A stretch of DNA of 64,000 bases from JADMIH01 sp035274425. Lineage in GTDB: Bacteria > Chloroflexota > Chloroflexia > QHBQ01 > JADMIH01. The notes beneath the pieces are model-generated. The model saw nothing but the letters and a program-made list of their open reading frames with translations, ran no database searches and was not told the DNA's origin. Below, piece by piece: positions 50,001-58,563 of this stretch; position 1 is the first letter of the stretch; each line of letters starts with the position of its first letter. The stretch is taken from NCBI GenBank assembly GCA_035274425.1, contig DATEOC010000023.1, positions 62,001 to 126,000 on the forward strand. The letters are read 5' to 3'. Made by a program: the position numbers and the translations under genes.

Positions 50001-51602
50001 CGTACTCCCGCAGTGCCGCCAACTTATACGCAAGCACCAACCGGCACGGCGACCAGTACCTTCACACCACAGCCGACCGCCACGCCTCTCCCCTGCGGCA
50101 TCAATTCCCTCTTGTTCGAGGGCTTCGAGACCGGAACGCTTGGCGTGTTCACCGCGACAACCACAATAGGGAGCGAGGAACAAGCCTGGGAGCCTGCCAA
50201 TTCGGTAGCCTATGCGGGAAGCTGGTCGGCACACATAGAGAATAACACTGTAATAGCCGACCAGCGCCTGGAGATGCGTAACGCCATAACTATCCCCGTG
50301 GCCCCTGCTGCGGCGCAGTTGCAGTTCTACCACCGCTTCAAGTTCGAAGTGGTAATATTACAGGGCACATATGATGGTGGAGTGCTCGAATACTCGGCCA
50401 ACGGTGGGGCTTGGACCGATGCAGGTTCGCTCATAACCGAAGGCCAGTACAACTCCATCATCGTCGGACCTGACAATCCTCTACAGGGCCGCCAGGGATG
50501 GGGCGGGCAGAGTCCAGGTTACCCGGACTTCCAGCGTGTCACCGTGAACCTCGACACGCTACGCGGGCAGAACGTCAAGTTCCGCTACCGCCACGGCAGC
50601 GATCAGAACACCGGCGAAGAGGGTTGGTACGTAGATAACGTCCTCTTCACCTCTGGCGTGGCATGCGCGACAGGTACGGCTACACCTATACCCCCGACGC
50701 AGACGCCCGGCGGACCCACTGCTACTCTGGTGCCTACATCGCCACCCACAAACACAGTAGTGGTGCCTAGCGCTACCCCACAGCTACCAACACAGACACC
50801 CGGCGGACCTACCGCTACCCTGGTGCCCACATCGCCACCCACGAACACAGTAGCACCATCTAATACGGTTGTGGTGCCAAGCGCTACCCCACGCCCACCT
50901 ACACAGACACCTGGTGGACCTACTGCTACAACCGAGCCTACCGCTGTGCCTAGCGCCACAGCTACAGTATGCACCATCTCCTTCACGGATGTGCCTCCCG
51001 ATAGCACCTTCTACATCTGGATCAGGTGTCTGGCGTGTAGAGGCATCATCTCAGGCTACTCTGATGGCACCTTCAAGCCAGGCAACGAGATTACTCGTGG
51101 CCAGATAGCCAAGATGGTGAGTAACGCCGCAGGCTTCGATGAAGACCCAGGGCCACAGATATACGAGGATGTAGACGCCAACAACCCCTTCTACGCCTGG
51201 ATCAACCGTCTGTCGATGAGGGGGCACATGGGTGGTTATCCTTGTGGCACAGTCCCGGAGGAGCCATGCAACCCTCCTGACAACCGCCCATACTTCAGGC
51301 CATTCGCCAGCGCCACTCGTGGGCAGCTATCCAAGATAGTCTCCAATGCAGCAGGAGTAGTTGGCGACCCGAGTGGCTTGTACTACACGGATGTACCGGA
51401 GGATAACCCCTTCTACGTGTGGATCATGCGCCTCACCAACATAGGTGTGATGTCAGGTTACCCATGCGGAGGACCTGGCGAGCCTTGTGACGATCAGAAC
51501 CGTCCATACTTCCGGCCATTCACCAACGTGACGAGAGGGCAGGCATCGAAGATAGTCTCTAACACTTTCTATCCTGATTGTCAGACCCCCTCAAGACGCT
51601 GA
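47094..51602 (+). CDS. Secreted BNR-repeat surface protein with three SLH domains (S1)
   Basis: About 1502 aa. A signal/anchor (RDLLITLTMLVALGVTAGLI) leads into a sortilin/BNR-type propeller of about 850 residues (GGGVWKTTNCC, GLLKSTDLGATW, IWRSTDRGATWEQRTT). Next come a Thr/Pro linker, a jelly-roll-like domain (SLLFEGFETGTLGVFTATTT, QLQFYHRFKFEV, GWYVDNVLFTSG), a second stalk built on PTQTPGGPTATLVPTSPPTN, and three SLH modules with cysteines (CTISFTDVPPDSTFYIWIRC, LACRGIISGYSDGTFKPG). SLH modules bind secondary cell-wall polymers. Propeller and jelly-roll suggest a carbohydrate- or surface-binding role. First of four such genes. Confidence 0.85.
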   Translation: MKRKLQIRRRDLLITLTMLVALGVTAGLIQWQSNSAPNPRSAQPLPKEHILNALLAPEPGEGNESDSLLSQDAYWQARYGYPTGRADRQWLAEAAKQDRDNVRDGVPIGQVTQYPDSASPLLLDPARWLNIGPKPQNSNTCEVCFSFGIVAGRVNDIVVVPMTPTIAFIASDGGGVWKTTNCCSPATSWTSTMDDPLISTTAIGDLKYDAASNTLYAGTGDLRFGSFSFGSAGLLKSTDLGATWQVKGADIFGAALPQPAGQYPQYDSIGKVEVDPRNSNNLIVGTKTGVYFSYNAGNDWAGPCLPDPFPNQRQDITSILVMTNTGNITDLFVAVGSRGFSTTVQYNLAENGANGIYKATVPASGCPTNWSLVSRPNNGWLPESGSGNRIQVTAENDYVAGNPLGRIDMAFAPSNPDYIYAEVQAIADNIGGAIQRGGLLGIWRSTDRGATWEQRTTAEDLEAAQDLCGGTCVGDVLAVCGDVAQNWYDQHIAVDPNDPDTIFFDNINAWRSNDGGDTVRDLTCGYATINVPRPVHVDHHAITFFPGSSSQVMFGSDGGVYYSANANAPDPAAVTFQNLNATLNTIEFYGGDISANFATSPLPFAVAGAQDNASSAWTGDPQIGPFAWDQQIGGDGMFARIEPVLGQRVYMEAQGGALRRSENGPFGNYPLMTVATNYTADAPRLSFIFPYEIYKGVPTGTAGGGEDCPITGCEHMIGGGYRVWEHNTGASTTEQWTPISQDLTKNTLADRSFINQLAYAYRTDNFAIVGTNDGNVAIGYNLHMRPVLSATFVNVTGGNTVLPNRPVLDVALDPGVMITTTAPIGYAAVGGFDQNTPSTPGHVFRVTCGLNCATFTWANKSGNLPNVPINAIAVNPRFPQQVFAGSDWGVYYTNDVTVASPTWFRFSSGMPSVMVWDFAIDRGFTTLAAFTRSRGAFVWQLPSAPFVITPTPTVTGTPPTATRTATVGTRTPAVPPTYTQAPTGTATSTFTPQPTATPLPCGINSLLFEGFETGTLGVFTATTTIGSEEQAWEPANSVAYAGSWSAHIENNTVIADQRLEMRNAITIPVAPAAAQLQFYHRFKFEVVILQGTYDGGVLEYSANGGAWTDAGSLITEGQYNSIIVGPDNPLQGRQGWGGQSPGYPDFQRVTVNLDTLRGQNVKFRYRHGSDQNTGEEGWYVDNVLFTSGVACATGTATPIPPTQTPGGPTATLVPTSPPTNTVVVPSATPQLPTQTPGGPTATLVPTSPPTNTVAPSNTVVVPSATPRPPTQTPGGPTATTEPTAVPSATATVCTISFTDVPPDSTFYIWIRCLACRGIISGYSDGTFKPGNEITRGQIAKMVSNAAGFDEDPGPQIYEDVDANNPFYAWINRLSMRGHMGGYPCGTVPEEPCNPPDNRPYFRPFASATRGQLSKIVSNAAGVVGDPSGLYYTDVPEDNPFYVWIMRLTNIGVMSGYPCGGPGEPCDDQNRPYFRPFTNVTRGQASKIVSNTFYPDCQTPSRR

Positions 51603-51636
51603 TGCCAGTAGTTATGAGCAGCGATAGCCTATAGGA

Positions 51637-51686
51637 GACGGTTCAAGCAGAGAGGACACAGAAGTGCCCTTTCTGCTTGAACCGTC
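51637..51686. terminator. Hairpin after the first SLH gene
   Basis: Arms GACGGTTCAAGCAGA (51637-51651) and TCTGCTTGAACCGTC (51672-51686) are perfect complements with a 20-nt loop. It lies between S1 and S2. There is no long T-run, so it may cause attenuation rather than full termination. Confidence 0.65.
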
Positions 51687-51712
51687 AGCAACCAGGAAGG
51701 AGCTTGTAAAGC

Positions 51713-54700
51713 ATGAAACGTACAATTGCAGCCGTAGCAGCACTTTTGCTCATACTGGGCGTTGCGGCGCTATCTACCAGGGGCGGGTACACTACCAGTG
51801 AAGCCTCAGCAGCCCTGGCGAGCGTGGCGGAAGCGCAAAAGTCGTTTGGCCCGCCCCAGGTCATACGGGCCACCCATAGCGACACGTCGCCGCCTTTGCG
51901 AACGCTTAAGTCTAAGCCCTTACCCCCATCGCAAATGGGCGATAAGGAGATAGAAAACCCCAGGCTGCCAAATAGACCCCCGCCCCTGTACGCCCCCGTC
52001 GATACGGTCGTCCAAAGCGCCTTCGGCGCGCTGGCTATGCCTACTCCTATAATCACCTTCGAGGGGTACAGGCAGGCAGACAACTACGCCAATAACAATG
52101 GTCTGGGCGTGCTCCCACCTGATACCCAGGGAGATATTGGCCCGAATCACTATTTCCAGTGGAACAATATCGGTATCAGGATATTCGACAGGGCAGGAAA
52201 TACAGTGTACGGCCCGGTGAACGGCAATACCATCTTCGACCAGTTCACCCCGAACTGCGCACAGCCTTTTCCCGCTGGCAATAACGGCGACCCCATAGTC
52301 CTCTACGACACTATGGCGGGACGCTGGATCGCCAGCCAGTTCAAGGTAAACCAGACCCTCACCGGACCGAGCTACCAGTGTATAGCTATCTCGACCGACT
52401 CCGACCCTACCGGCAGCTATCACCGCTACGAGTTCCTAACGAGCGCCAACCTCTTTGAGGACTATCCACACTTTGGAGTGTGGCCTGAAGCGTACTATAT
52501 GGCTACCAACGAGTTCTCCAACGCGGTAACGTTCGATGGCGCGGGTTTCTTCGCGTTCGACCGGGCCAAGATGCTCGTCGGCGACGCGACCGCCACTATG
52601 CAATACTATCACCTCGCCGCGCCGGAGGGCGGTTATCTTCCCTCCGATCTGGACGGTGCAACACTTCCCCCTGCGGGAAGCCCGAACTTCTTCATCACCT
52701 CGGAGGATGTGAGTCCAGATAGGCTGAAGATGTACAAGTTCCATGCGGACTTCATAACACCCACCAATTCGACCTTCGTCGGCCCGATCCTGATAAATGT
52801 CGCGCCCTTCGATAGCGAGCTATGCACCGCTGACAGGGGAGCGTGCATACCACAACCCAACACGGCGCAGGCATTGGAAACCCTTAGCGACCGACTGATG
52901 TATCGTCTCGCGTACCGCAACTTCGGCACCCACGAGTCGCTGGTAGTCAACCAGACGGTAGACGCCGATGGGGCGGGTAAGGGGGGCGTGCGCTGGTACG
53001 AACTGAGGTCGCCCAACACAACGCCCGTCGTGTACCAGCAGAGCACATACGCTCCGGACGCCGACCACAGGTGGATGGGGAGTATAGCGCAGGATAGACA
53101 AGGGAACATGGCCCTCGGCTTCAGCGTGTCGAACGCAAGCACTCTCTTCCCCACAATCCGCTACACGGGCAGGCTCGTGACCGACCCCTTGAACCAGATG
53201 TCGCAGGGGGAGACCACGATGTACCCGGGAGGCGGCTCGCAGACGGGATATGCTCGTTGGGGCGACTACAGCATGATGGGCATTGACCCCCTGGACGATT
53301 GCACCTTCTGGTATACGCAAGAGTATTACGCGAGCACCAGCGACGGGGAGTGGACCACGCGTGTCGGCTCGTTCAAATTCCCGGGCTGCACCGCTGGTGG
53401 AATAACGCCCACCGCTACCGTCACCGGCACGCCGCCTACGGCCACGAGCACCGTTACCATCGCGCCACCAACAGCAACGGGCACCTCGACCGGCACCTCA
53501 ACTCCGGGCGGACCCACATCGACACCCGCCGCGACCCTTCCGCCCAAGGAAGTCCTGTATGATCAATTCAATCAGCAGAGCGTCCTGGGCAGCCCCTCGT
53601 TCAGAGGTAGCACCTTCATCCAGGTAGCGGATGACTTCACTGTGCCCATGACGCAGACCTGGGAGGTCAACAGAGTTGAAGTTGATGGTTTCTACGACCC
53701 TGACACCGCACGTGCCACGACGGTCGATGTCATTATCTACGCGGCGTCACCTGTAACGCCCACATTGCCGGGAGCCGCCGTCTTCACGCAAACCAACATC
53801 ATCCCCGACGGGGGTCTGAATGATGGCGTATTCAACATACCCCTCAACCCACCCGCGTCCCTACCGGCAGGGACTTTCTGGGTGTCAGTCATAGGCAACA
53901 TCAATGGCGCAGGTCGCTGGCTATGGCTTGATCGCCTGCCGCCACCCGCGGGTAACCCGGCTGTCGCCAGGAGTCCAGCCAATATCAACCCCGCGTGTCG
54001 AGATTGGAATCTCCGTGGGATATGTGTGGCAGGCTCTGGAGCCGACCCCGACCAGACGTTCCGCCTGACCGGACGCAGGTTCGTCTCAGGTGGCGGTGGC
54101 ACGGCTACCGTAACGGCCACTGTGGGAGGGACGAGCACAGCCGTCGCGACAGGCACGAATACGGCAGTGCTACCCTCCGCGACCATGACAGCCGTAGGCC
54201 CAACCTCCACACTTATCCCAACCCAGACGCCCGGCGGAGCTACGGCCACGCTTGTTCCGACGCAAACTGCCCTACCCACAGGCACGAATACTGTGGCGGT
54301 ACCGACAGCGACAGTTACGGCAATCGTGCCAAGCGCCACGACGACCGCCATCGTGCCGACACAGACACAAGTTGGGGCAACCTCTACGCTCGCACCGACG
54401 CAAACCGCATCCGCTACCCGCACTAATACCGTGGTGGCCCCCAGCGCGACACGTACTGCTACCGTCGTGCCTACGCAGACATCTGTTGGAGCGACCGCTA
54501 CAATAGTGCCTACAACTGTACCCACAAGCACAGCTTTGCCCAGTAACACGGTTGCGGTGCCAAGTGCTACGCAACGCCCACCAACACAAACCCCTGTTGG
54601 TCCCACCAATACAATAATGCCGACAAGCGCTCCGAGCAACACGGTAGCGGTCCCAAGCTCTACCGCAGTCTCTAGCGCTACCCCTCGGCCACCTACACAG

Positions 54701-55489
54701 ACGCCCGGCGGGGCTACATCTATACCCACTAACACGGTAGCACCATCTAATACAGTAGCAGTACCTAGTGCTACGCAACGCCCAGCAACCCAGACACCTG
54801 GCGGCACGACTGCTACGACCGAACCTACCTCCACCCCCCAGCCCACAGCTACAGTATGCACCATCTCCTTCACGGATGTGCCTCCCGACAGCACTTTCTA
54901 CATCTGGATCAGGTGTCTGGCGTGTAGAGGCATCATCTCAGGCTACTCTGATGGCACCTTCAAGCCTGGTAATGAGATTACTCGTGGCCAGATAGCCAAG
55001 ATGGTGAGTAACGCCGCAGGCTTCGAGGAAGACCCAGGTCCTCAGATATATGAGGATGTGAACCTCGACAACCCCTTCTATCGGTGGATCAATCGTCTCT
55101 CGATGAGGGGACACATGGGTGGATACGAGTGCGGATTAGTGCCGGAGGAGCCATGCGTCCCACCGGATAACCGCCCATACTTCAGGCCATTCGCCAATGC
55201 CACTCGCGGGCAGCTATCGAAGATAGTCTCCAACGCGGCGGGGATAGTTGGCGACCCGAGTGGCTTGTACTACACGGACGTGCCTCCAAGCAACCCCTTC
55301 TACGTGTGGATCATGCGTCTCACCAATATAGGTGTGATGTCAGGTTACCCATGCGGAGGACCTGGGGAGCCATGTGACGAAGAAAACCGACCATACTTCC
55401 GCCCATTCACCAACGTGACGAGAGGCCAGGCATCGAAGATAGTGTCCAACACCTTCTTCCCTGATTGCCAGACCCCTTCGAGACCGTAA
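51713..55489 (+). CDS. Secreted surface protein with long Thr/Pro stalk and three SLH domains (S2)
   Basis: 1258 aa. Signal peptide MKRTIAAVAALLLILGVAAL. Residues about 100-560 form a repeat-rich domain with LGVLPPDTQGDIGPNHYFQW, NNGDPIVLYDTMAGRWIASQ and YARWGDYSMMGIDPLDDCTF, shared with S3 and S4. A second beta domain follows (EVLYDQFNQQSVLGSPSFRG, TFWVSVIGNINGAGRWLWLD). A Thr/Pro/Val stalk of about 250 residues and three cysteine-bearing SLH modules complete it. RBS GGAAGGAG. Its SLH DNA is almost identical to that of S1, suggesting recent gene conversion. Probably anchored to the cell wall by the SLH end with the N-terminal domain displayed. Confidence 0.85.
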   Translation: MKRTIAAVAALLLILGVAALSTRGGYTTSEASAALASVAEAQKSFGPPQVIRATHSDTSPPLRTLKSKPLPPSQMGDKEIENPRLPNRPPPLYAPVDTVVQSAFGALAMPTPIITFEGYRQADNYANNNGLGVLPPDTQGDIGPNHYFQWNNIGIRIFDRAGNTVYGPVNGNTIFDQFTPNCAQPFPAGNNGDPIVLYDTMAGRWIASQFKVNQTLTGPSYQCIAISTDSDPTGSYHRYEFLTSANLFEDYPHFGVWPEAYYMATNEFSNAVTFDGAGFFAFDRAKMLVGDATATMQYYHLAAPEGGYLPSDLDGATLPPAGSPNFFITSEDVSPDRLKMYKFHADFITPTNSTFVGPILINVAPFDSELCTADRGACIPQPNTAQALETLSDRLMYRLAYRNFGTHESLVVNQTVDADGAGKGGVRWYELRSPNTTPVVYQQSTYAPDADHRWMGSIAQDRQGNMALGFSVSNASTLFPTIRYTGRLVTDPLNQMSQGETTMYPGGGSQTGYARWGDYSMMGIDPLDDCTFWYTQEYYASTSDGEWTTRVGSFKFPGCTAGGITPTATVTGTPPTATSTVTIAPPTATGTSTGTSTPGGPTSTPAATLPPKEVLYDQFNQQSVLGSPSFRGSTFIQVADDFTVPMTQTWEVNRVEVDGFYDPDTARATTVDVIIYAASPVTPTLPGAAVFTQTNIIPDGGLNDGVFNIPLNPPASLPAGTFWVSVIGNINGAGRWLWLDRLPPPAGNPAVARSPANINPACRDWNLRGICVAGSGADPDQTFRLTGRRFVSGGGGTATVTATVGGTSTAVATGTNTAVLPSATMTAVGPTSTLIPTQTPGGATATLVPTQTALPTGTNTVAVPTATVTAIVPSATTTAIVPTQTQVGATSTLAPTQTASATRTNTVVAPSATRTATVVPTQTSVGATATIVPTTVPTSTALPSNTVAVPSATQRPPTQTPVGPTNTIMPTSAPSNTVAVPSSTAVSSATPRPPTQTPGGATSIPTNTVAPSNTVAVPSATQRPATQTPGGTTATTEPTSTPQPTATVCTISFTDVPPDSTFYIWIRCLACRGIISGYSDGTFKPGNEITRGQIAKMVSNAAGFEEDPGPQIYEDVNLDNPFYRWINRLSMRGHMGGYECGLVPEEPCVPPDNRPYFRPFANATRGQLSKIVSNAAGIVGDPSGLYYTDVPPSNPFYVWIMRLTNIGVMSGYPCGGPGEPCDEENRPYFRPFTNVTRGQASKIVSNTFFPDCQTPSRP

Positions 55490-55514
55490 CCCCGACTCCT
55501 TTTCATGGCGAATA

Positions 55515-55550
55515 GTAACAGGGGCATACATCGATGTATGCCCCTGTTAC
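55515..55550. terminator. 36-bp perfect palindrome after S2
   Basis: GTAACAGGGGCATACATCGA continues as its own complement to 55550, with no loop bases. It lies 25 nt after the S2 stop. The GC-rich middle could form a terminator stem; the downstream strand has only a weak AAATTGT. Confidence 0.7.
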
Positions 55551-55652
55551 CCTAAATTGTACGCCACCAAGGATGGCTAACGATGTAGAGCGTAGCGTAC
55601 CCCCGCACGCCATTCTTTACTCCTTTATGCGTTCTCAAAGCGTGATTTTCGC

Positions 55653-55681
55653 TTGCTTATGGGGGAGTTATGTGGAATAAT
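55653..55681 (+). promoter_or_regulatory. Promoter of S3 with conserved leader
   Basis: TTGCTT (55653-55658), 17-nt spacer, AATAAT (55676-55681). The spacer end (GTTATGTGG) and about 48 nt from the -10 box onward are shared with the S4 promoter at 58317-58345. The 307-nt gap between S2 and S3 holds this, the palindrome and nothing else seen. Confidence 0.7.
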
Positions 55682-55796
55682 AAAGATTACGTGCTACGTC
55701 TAAGCGGCCAGAGCGTGTGCATAGTTGGTTGCAGGCACATACATAAAATAGACTGCGCGAACTGGTTTCCGTATAGCAAGAAAGTGAGTAATAAGC

Positions 55797-58253
55797 ATGC
55801 CTAGAAAAGGGAAAGTGGGTTTATCTTTATTCGCGCTGACTATGCTGATGCTATCTATTGGATTACTGGCGAGCGTCGCTATGGCGGGCTTACCTGCCGG
55901 CGCTAATACAGAGCAGTATGCGAGCGCGATAGCAAACCACCAAGCTCAAAATGGAACACTCTCATCTGCCCCGATCAGAGGGCCAATCGTAGTCAAAGAA
56001 ACCAAGCACGATATTTCGCCTCCATTGCGCGACATCCCCCCGGCTGCCCCTCAGCGAAAAGGGACTGAGCGAGAGATATTGCGGCACGCGCCGGTAATCC
56101 GTGGAAAGCAAGATGTAGACTATGTCGTGCAAAGAGGCTTTGGGCCGATGGCTATGCCGACGCCCATCCTCAGCTTCGATGGCGTCCTTTACGCCGATTC
56201 GACCTGTGACTGCGCCCCGCCGGACACCAACGGTGACGTAGGGCCAAATCACTACGTCCAGACCGTCAACACAGCCTACCAGGTGTGGGACAAGAGTGGC
56301 ACGAGCGTATTTGGGCCTGTCGCCATGAACACATTGTGGACCGGCTTCGCGGGCGTCTGCCAGATTCGTAATGACGGCGACCCCATCGTAAAGTACGACC
56401 AGCTTGCCGACAGATGGGTCCTCAATCAGTTCACCACCGCCCCGCCATTCACCCAGTGTGTAGCAGTGTCTACCACAGGCGATCCGACGGGCAGCTACCA
56501 CAGATACGAATTCCAGCAGTTCGAGCCTCTCACGCGCTTCGGTGACTACCAGAAGTTTGGTGTCTGGCCTGATGCCTATTACATGTCCAACAACGAATTC
56601 AACGCTGCCGGTACCGCTTATCTAGGCGCGGGCAACTATGCCTTCGACCGCACCGCCATGCTCGCCGGACTGCCTGCAAGCTACGTGTACTTCGGCCTTC
56701 CCCCGGAAGACTGGGGTGGGCAGCAACCATCGGACCTCGACGGGGCTACCCTCCCGCCTCCAGGCGCGCCTAACCTTTTCGTGGAGATAGACGACTCGGC
56801 CTGGGACCCGCCTAATATCCCCACAGACCAGCTCCAGATGTGGCGCTTCCACGCTGACTTTGTCACGCCCGCCAACTCGAGCTTCACCGCCCTGACGCCG
56901 TTCACGCCACCCACCCTCGCGGCCTTCGATGGGCTACTCTGCGACTTCGGCAACTGCGTGCCCCAGCCGGGCACCGCGCAGAAACTCGATACCCTGGCAG
57001 ACCGCGTCATGTACCGCGTGGCTTACCGTAACTTCGGCACGCACGAATCTATCGTCTTCAACCACACGGTCGACGCGGGAACCGATAAGTCTGCCATACG
57101 CTGGTACGAGCTGCGCGGTATCAATACCACGCCGACCATCCACCAGCAAGGCACCTACGACCCCAACACTGACCACCACTGGATGGGCAGCATCGCGATG
57201 GACAACCAGGGGAATATGGCCCTCGGCTACAGCGTATCCAGCTCAAGCCTCTTCCCCTCGATAAGGTACACGGGCCGTTTGGTGGGCGATACCCTGGGCA
57301 CTCTGCCGCAGGGTGAGGCCACCATTTTCGACGGCACCGGCTCCCAGACCGGCACCAACGGACGTTGGGGCGACTACAGCTCCATAAACGTTGACCCCCT
57401 GGACGACTGCACCTTCTGGTATACCCAGGAATATTATGCGACTACCAGCAGCTTCAACTGGCGGACGCGTATCGGCAACTTCAAGTACCCGGGCTGCACG
57501 GTCCCGGTCCAGGGGACTGCTACCCCCACTATCGTAGCGCCGACTGCCACGATAGGCGTGCCCACCAGCACAGTAGTGCCAACGCAAACACCTGGCGGCC
57601 CCACCGCTACACCCCAACCTACCTCATGCACCATCTCCTTCTCAGATGTGCCGCCGGACAGCACCTTCTACACCTGGATAAGGTGTCTTGCCTGCCGCAA
57701 CATCATATCAGGCTACTCCGATGGCACCTTCAAGCCTGGTAATGAGATAACGAGGGGGCAGATAGCCAAGATGGTGTCTAACTCTGCCGGCTTCAATGAA
57801 GACCCAGGTCCGCAGATATATGAGGACGTACCCTCCTCCAATACCTTCTATGCCTGGATAAACAGGCTATCGATGAGAGGGCACATGGGTGGATACCCGT
57901 GCGGAGGAGAATTCGAGCCTTGCGTACCACCGGGCAACAGGCCGTACTTCCGACCCAATGCCAGCGCCACTCGTGGGCAGCTAGCTAAGATTGTTTCTAA
58001 TGCCGCAGGGCTAGAGGGAGACCCTACAGGCCAGTACTATGCCGACGTGCCTGCAAGCAACCCCTTCTATATATGGATCATGCGCCTCACCGACCTGGGA
58101 GCTATGAGTGGATACCCGTGCGGTGGGGAGGGTGAGCCATGTGACGACCAGGACAGGCCTTACTTCCGGCCATTCGCCAACGTTACGAGGGGACAGGCGA
58201 GTAAGATAGTAGCCAATACCTTCTTCCCAGGCTGCCAGACCCCTCAACGATAA
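55797..58253 (+). CDS. Secreted surface protein with three SLH domains (S3)
   Basis: 818 aa, the shortest of the four. The N-terminus MPRKGKVGLSLFALTMLMLS is nearly the same as that of S4 (MSKKGKIGLSLFALTVLMVI). After the signal comes CDCAPPDTNGDVGPNHYVQT, VNTAYQVWDKSGTSVFGPVA, NDGDPIVKYDQLADRWVLNQ and TNGRWGDYSSINVDPLDDCT, then a short Thr/Pro linker and three SLH modules (CTISFSDVPPDSTFYTWIRC, LACRNIISGYSDGTFKPGNE). The SLH cysteines (CLAC, CGGEFEPC, CGGEGEPC) are conserved. Own promoter at 55653. The displayed domain has no assigned activity; an adhesion or structural role is inferred. Confidence 0.85.
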   Translation: MPRKGKVGLSLFALTMLMLSIGLLASVAMAGLPAGANTEQYASAIANHQAQNGTLSSAPIRGPIVVKETKHDISPPLRDIPPAAPQRKGTEREILRHAPVIRGKQDVDYVVQRGFGPMAMPTPILSFDGVLYADSTCDCAPPDTNGDVGPNHYVQTVNTAYQVWDKSGTSVFGPVAMNTLWTGFAGVCQIRNDGDPIVKYDQLADRWVLNQFTTAPPFTQCVAVSTTGDPTGSYHRYEFQQFEPLTRFGDYQKFGVWPDAYYMSNNEFNAAGTAYLGAGNYAFDRTAMLAGLPASYVYFGLPPEDWGGQQPSDLDGATLPPPGAPNLFVEIDDSAWDPPNIPTDQLQMWRFHADFVTPANSSFTALTPFTPPTLAAFDGLLCDFGNCVPQPGTAQKLDTLADRVMYRVAYRNFGTHESIVFNHTVDAGTDKSAIRWYELRGINTTPTIHQQGTYDPNTDHHWMGSIAMDNQGNMALGYSVSSSSLFPSIRYTGRLVGDTLGTLPQGEATIFDGTGSQTGTNGRWGDYSSINVDPLDDCTFWYTQEYYATTSSFNWRTRIGNFKYPGCTVPVQGTATPTIVAPTATIGVPTSTVVPTQTPGGPTATPQPTSCTISFSDVPPDSTFYTWIRCLACRNIISGYSDGTFKPGNEITRGQIAKMVSNSAGFNEDPGPQIYEDVPSSNTFYAWINRLSMRGHMGGYPCGGEFEPCVPPGNRPYFRPNASATRGQLAKIVSNAAGLEGDPTGQYYADVPASNPFYIWIMRLTDLGAMSGYPCGGEGEPCDDQDRPYFRPFANVTRGQASKIVANTFFPGCQTPQR

Positions 58254-58280
58254 GAGCCAGGGATAGGCTAACAAGAATAA

Positions 58281-58312
58281 GAACCCGCGAGATGCTAATA
58301 TTTCGCGGGTTC
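58281..58312 (+). terminator. Hairpin terminator after S3
   Basis: GAACCCGCGA (58281-58290) and TCGCGGGTTC (58303-58312) form a GC-rich stem with a 12-nt loop, followed by CCTCTTGC. It lies 27 nt after the S3 stop and directly before the S4 promoter. Confidence 0.8.
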
Positions 58313-58316
58313 CCTC

Positions 58317-58345
58317 TTGCATCTGAGCAGGTTATGTGGAATAAT
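58317..58345 (+). promoter_or_regulatory. Promoter of S4 with conserved leader
   Basis: TTGCAT (58317-58322), 17-nt spacer, AATAAT (58340-58345). The first 48 nt downstream differ from the S3 copy at seven positions, all transitions. CACGCCC (58359-58365) pairs with GGGCGTG (58375-58381). The remaining leader to 58563 shows nothing else recognisable. Confidence 0.7.
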
Positions 58346-58563
58346 AGAGACTACGTGCCACGCCCAAGCGGTCAGGGCGTGTGCATAAATAAGAGTGCAT
58401 TTCAAGACCCGCGATCAGCCATCTGACGAAGGGCGTAAGACGAAAGACTAAGCTGGCTGACATACAGGTTTTGAAAGCGGCTCTAAGCGCGGGCACAGTC
58501 CATACGATTTTGTAAGGCTGTGCAAGTCGGTTTCTCTCTATTGCAAGAAAAGGAGCAGAAAGC

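Noticed and set aside
53737..54894. 385-aa minus-strand open frame over the S2 stalk
   Set aside because: Val/Gly-rich translation of the antisense of Thr/Pro repeats; a composition artefact.
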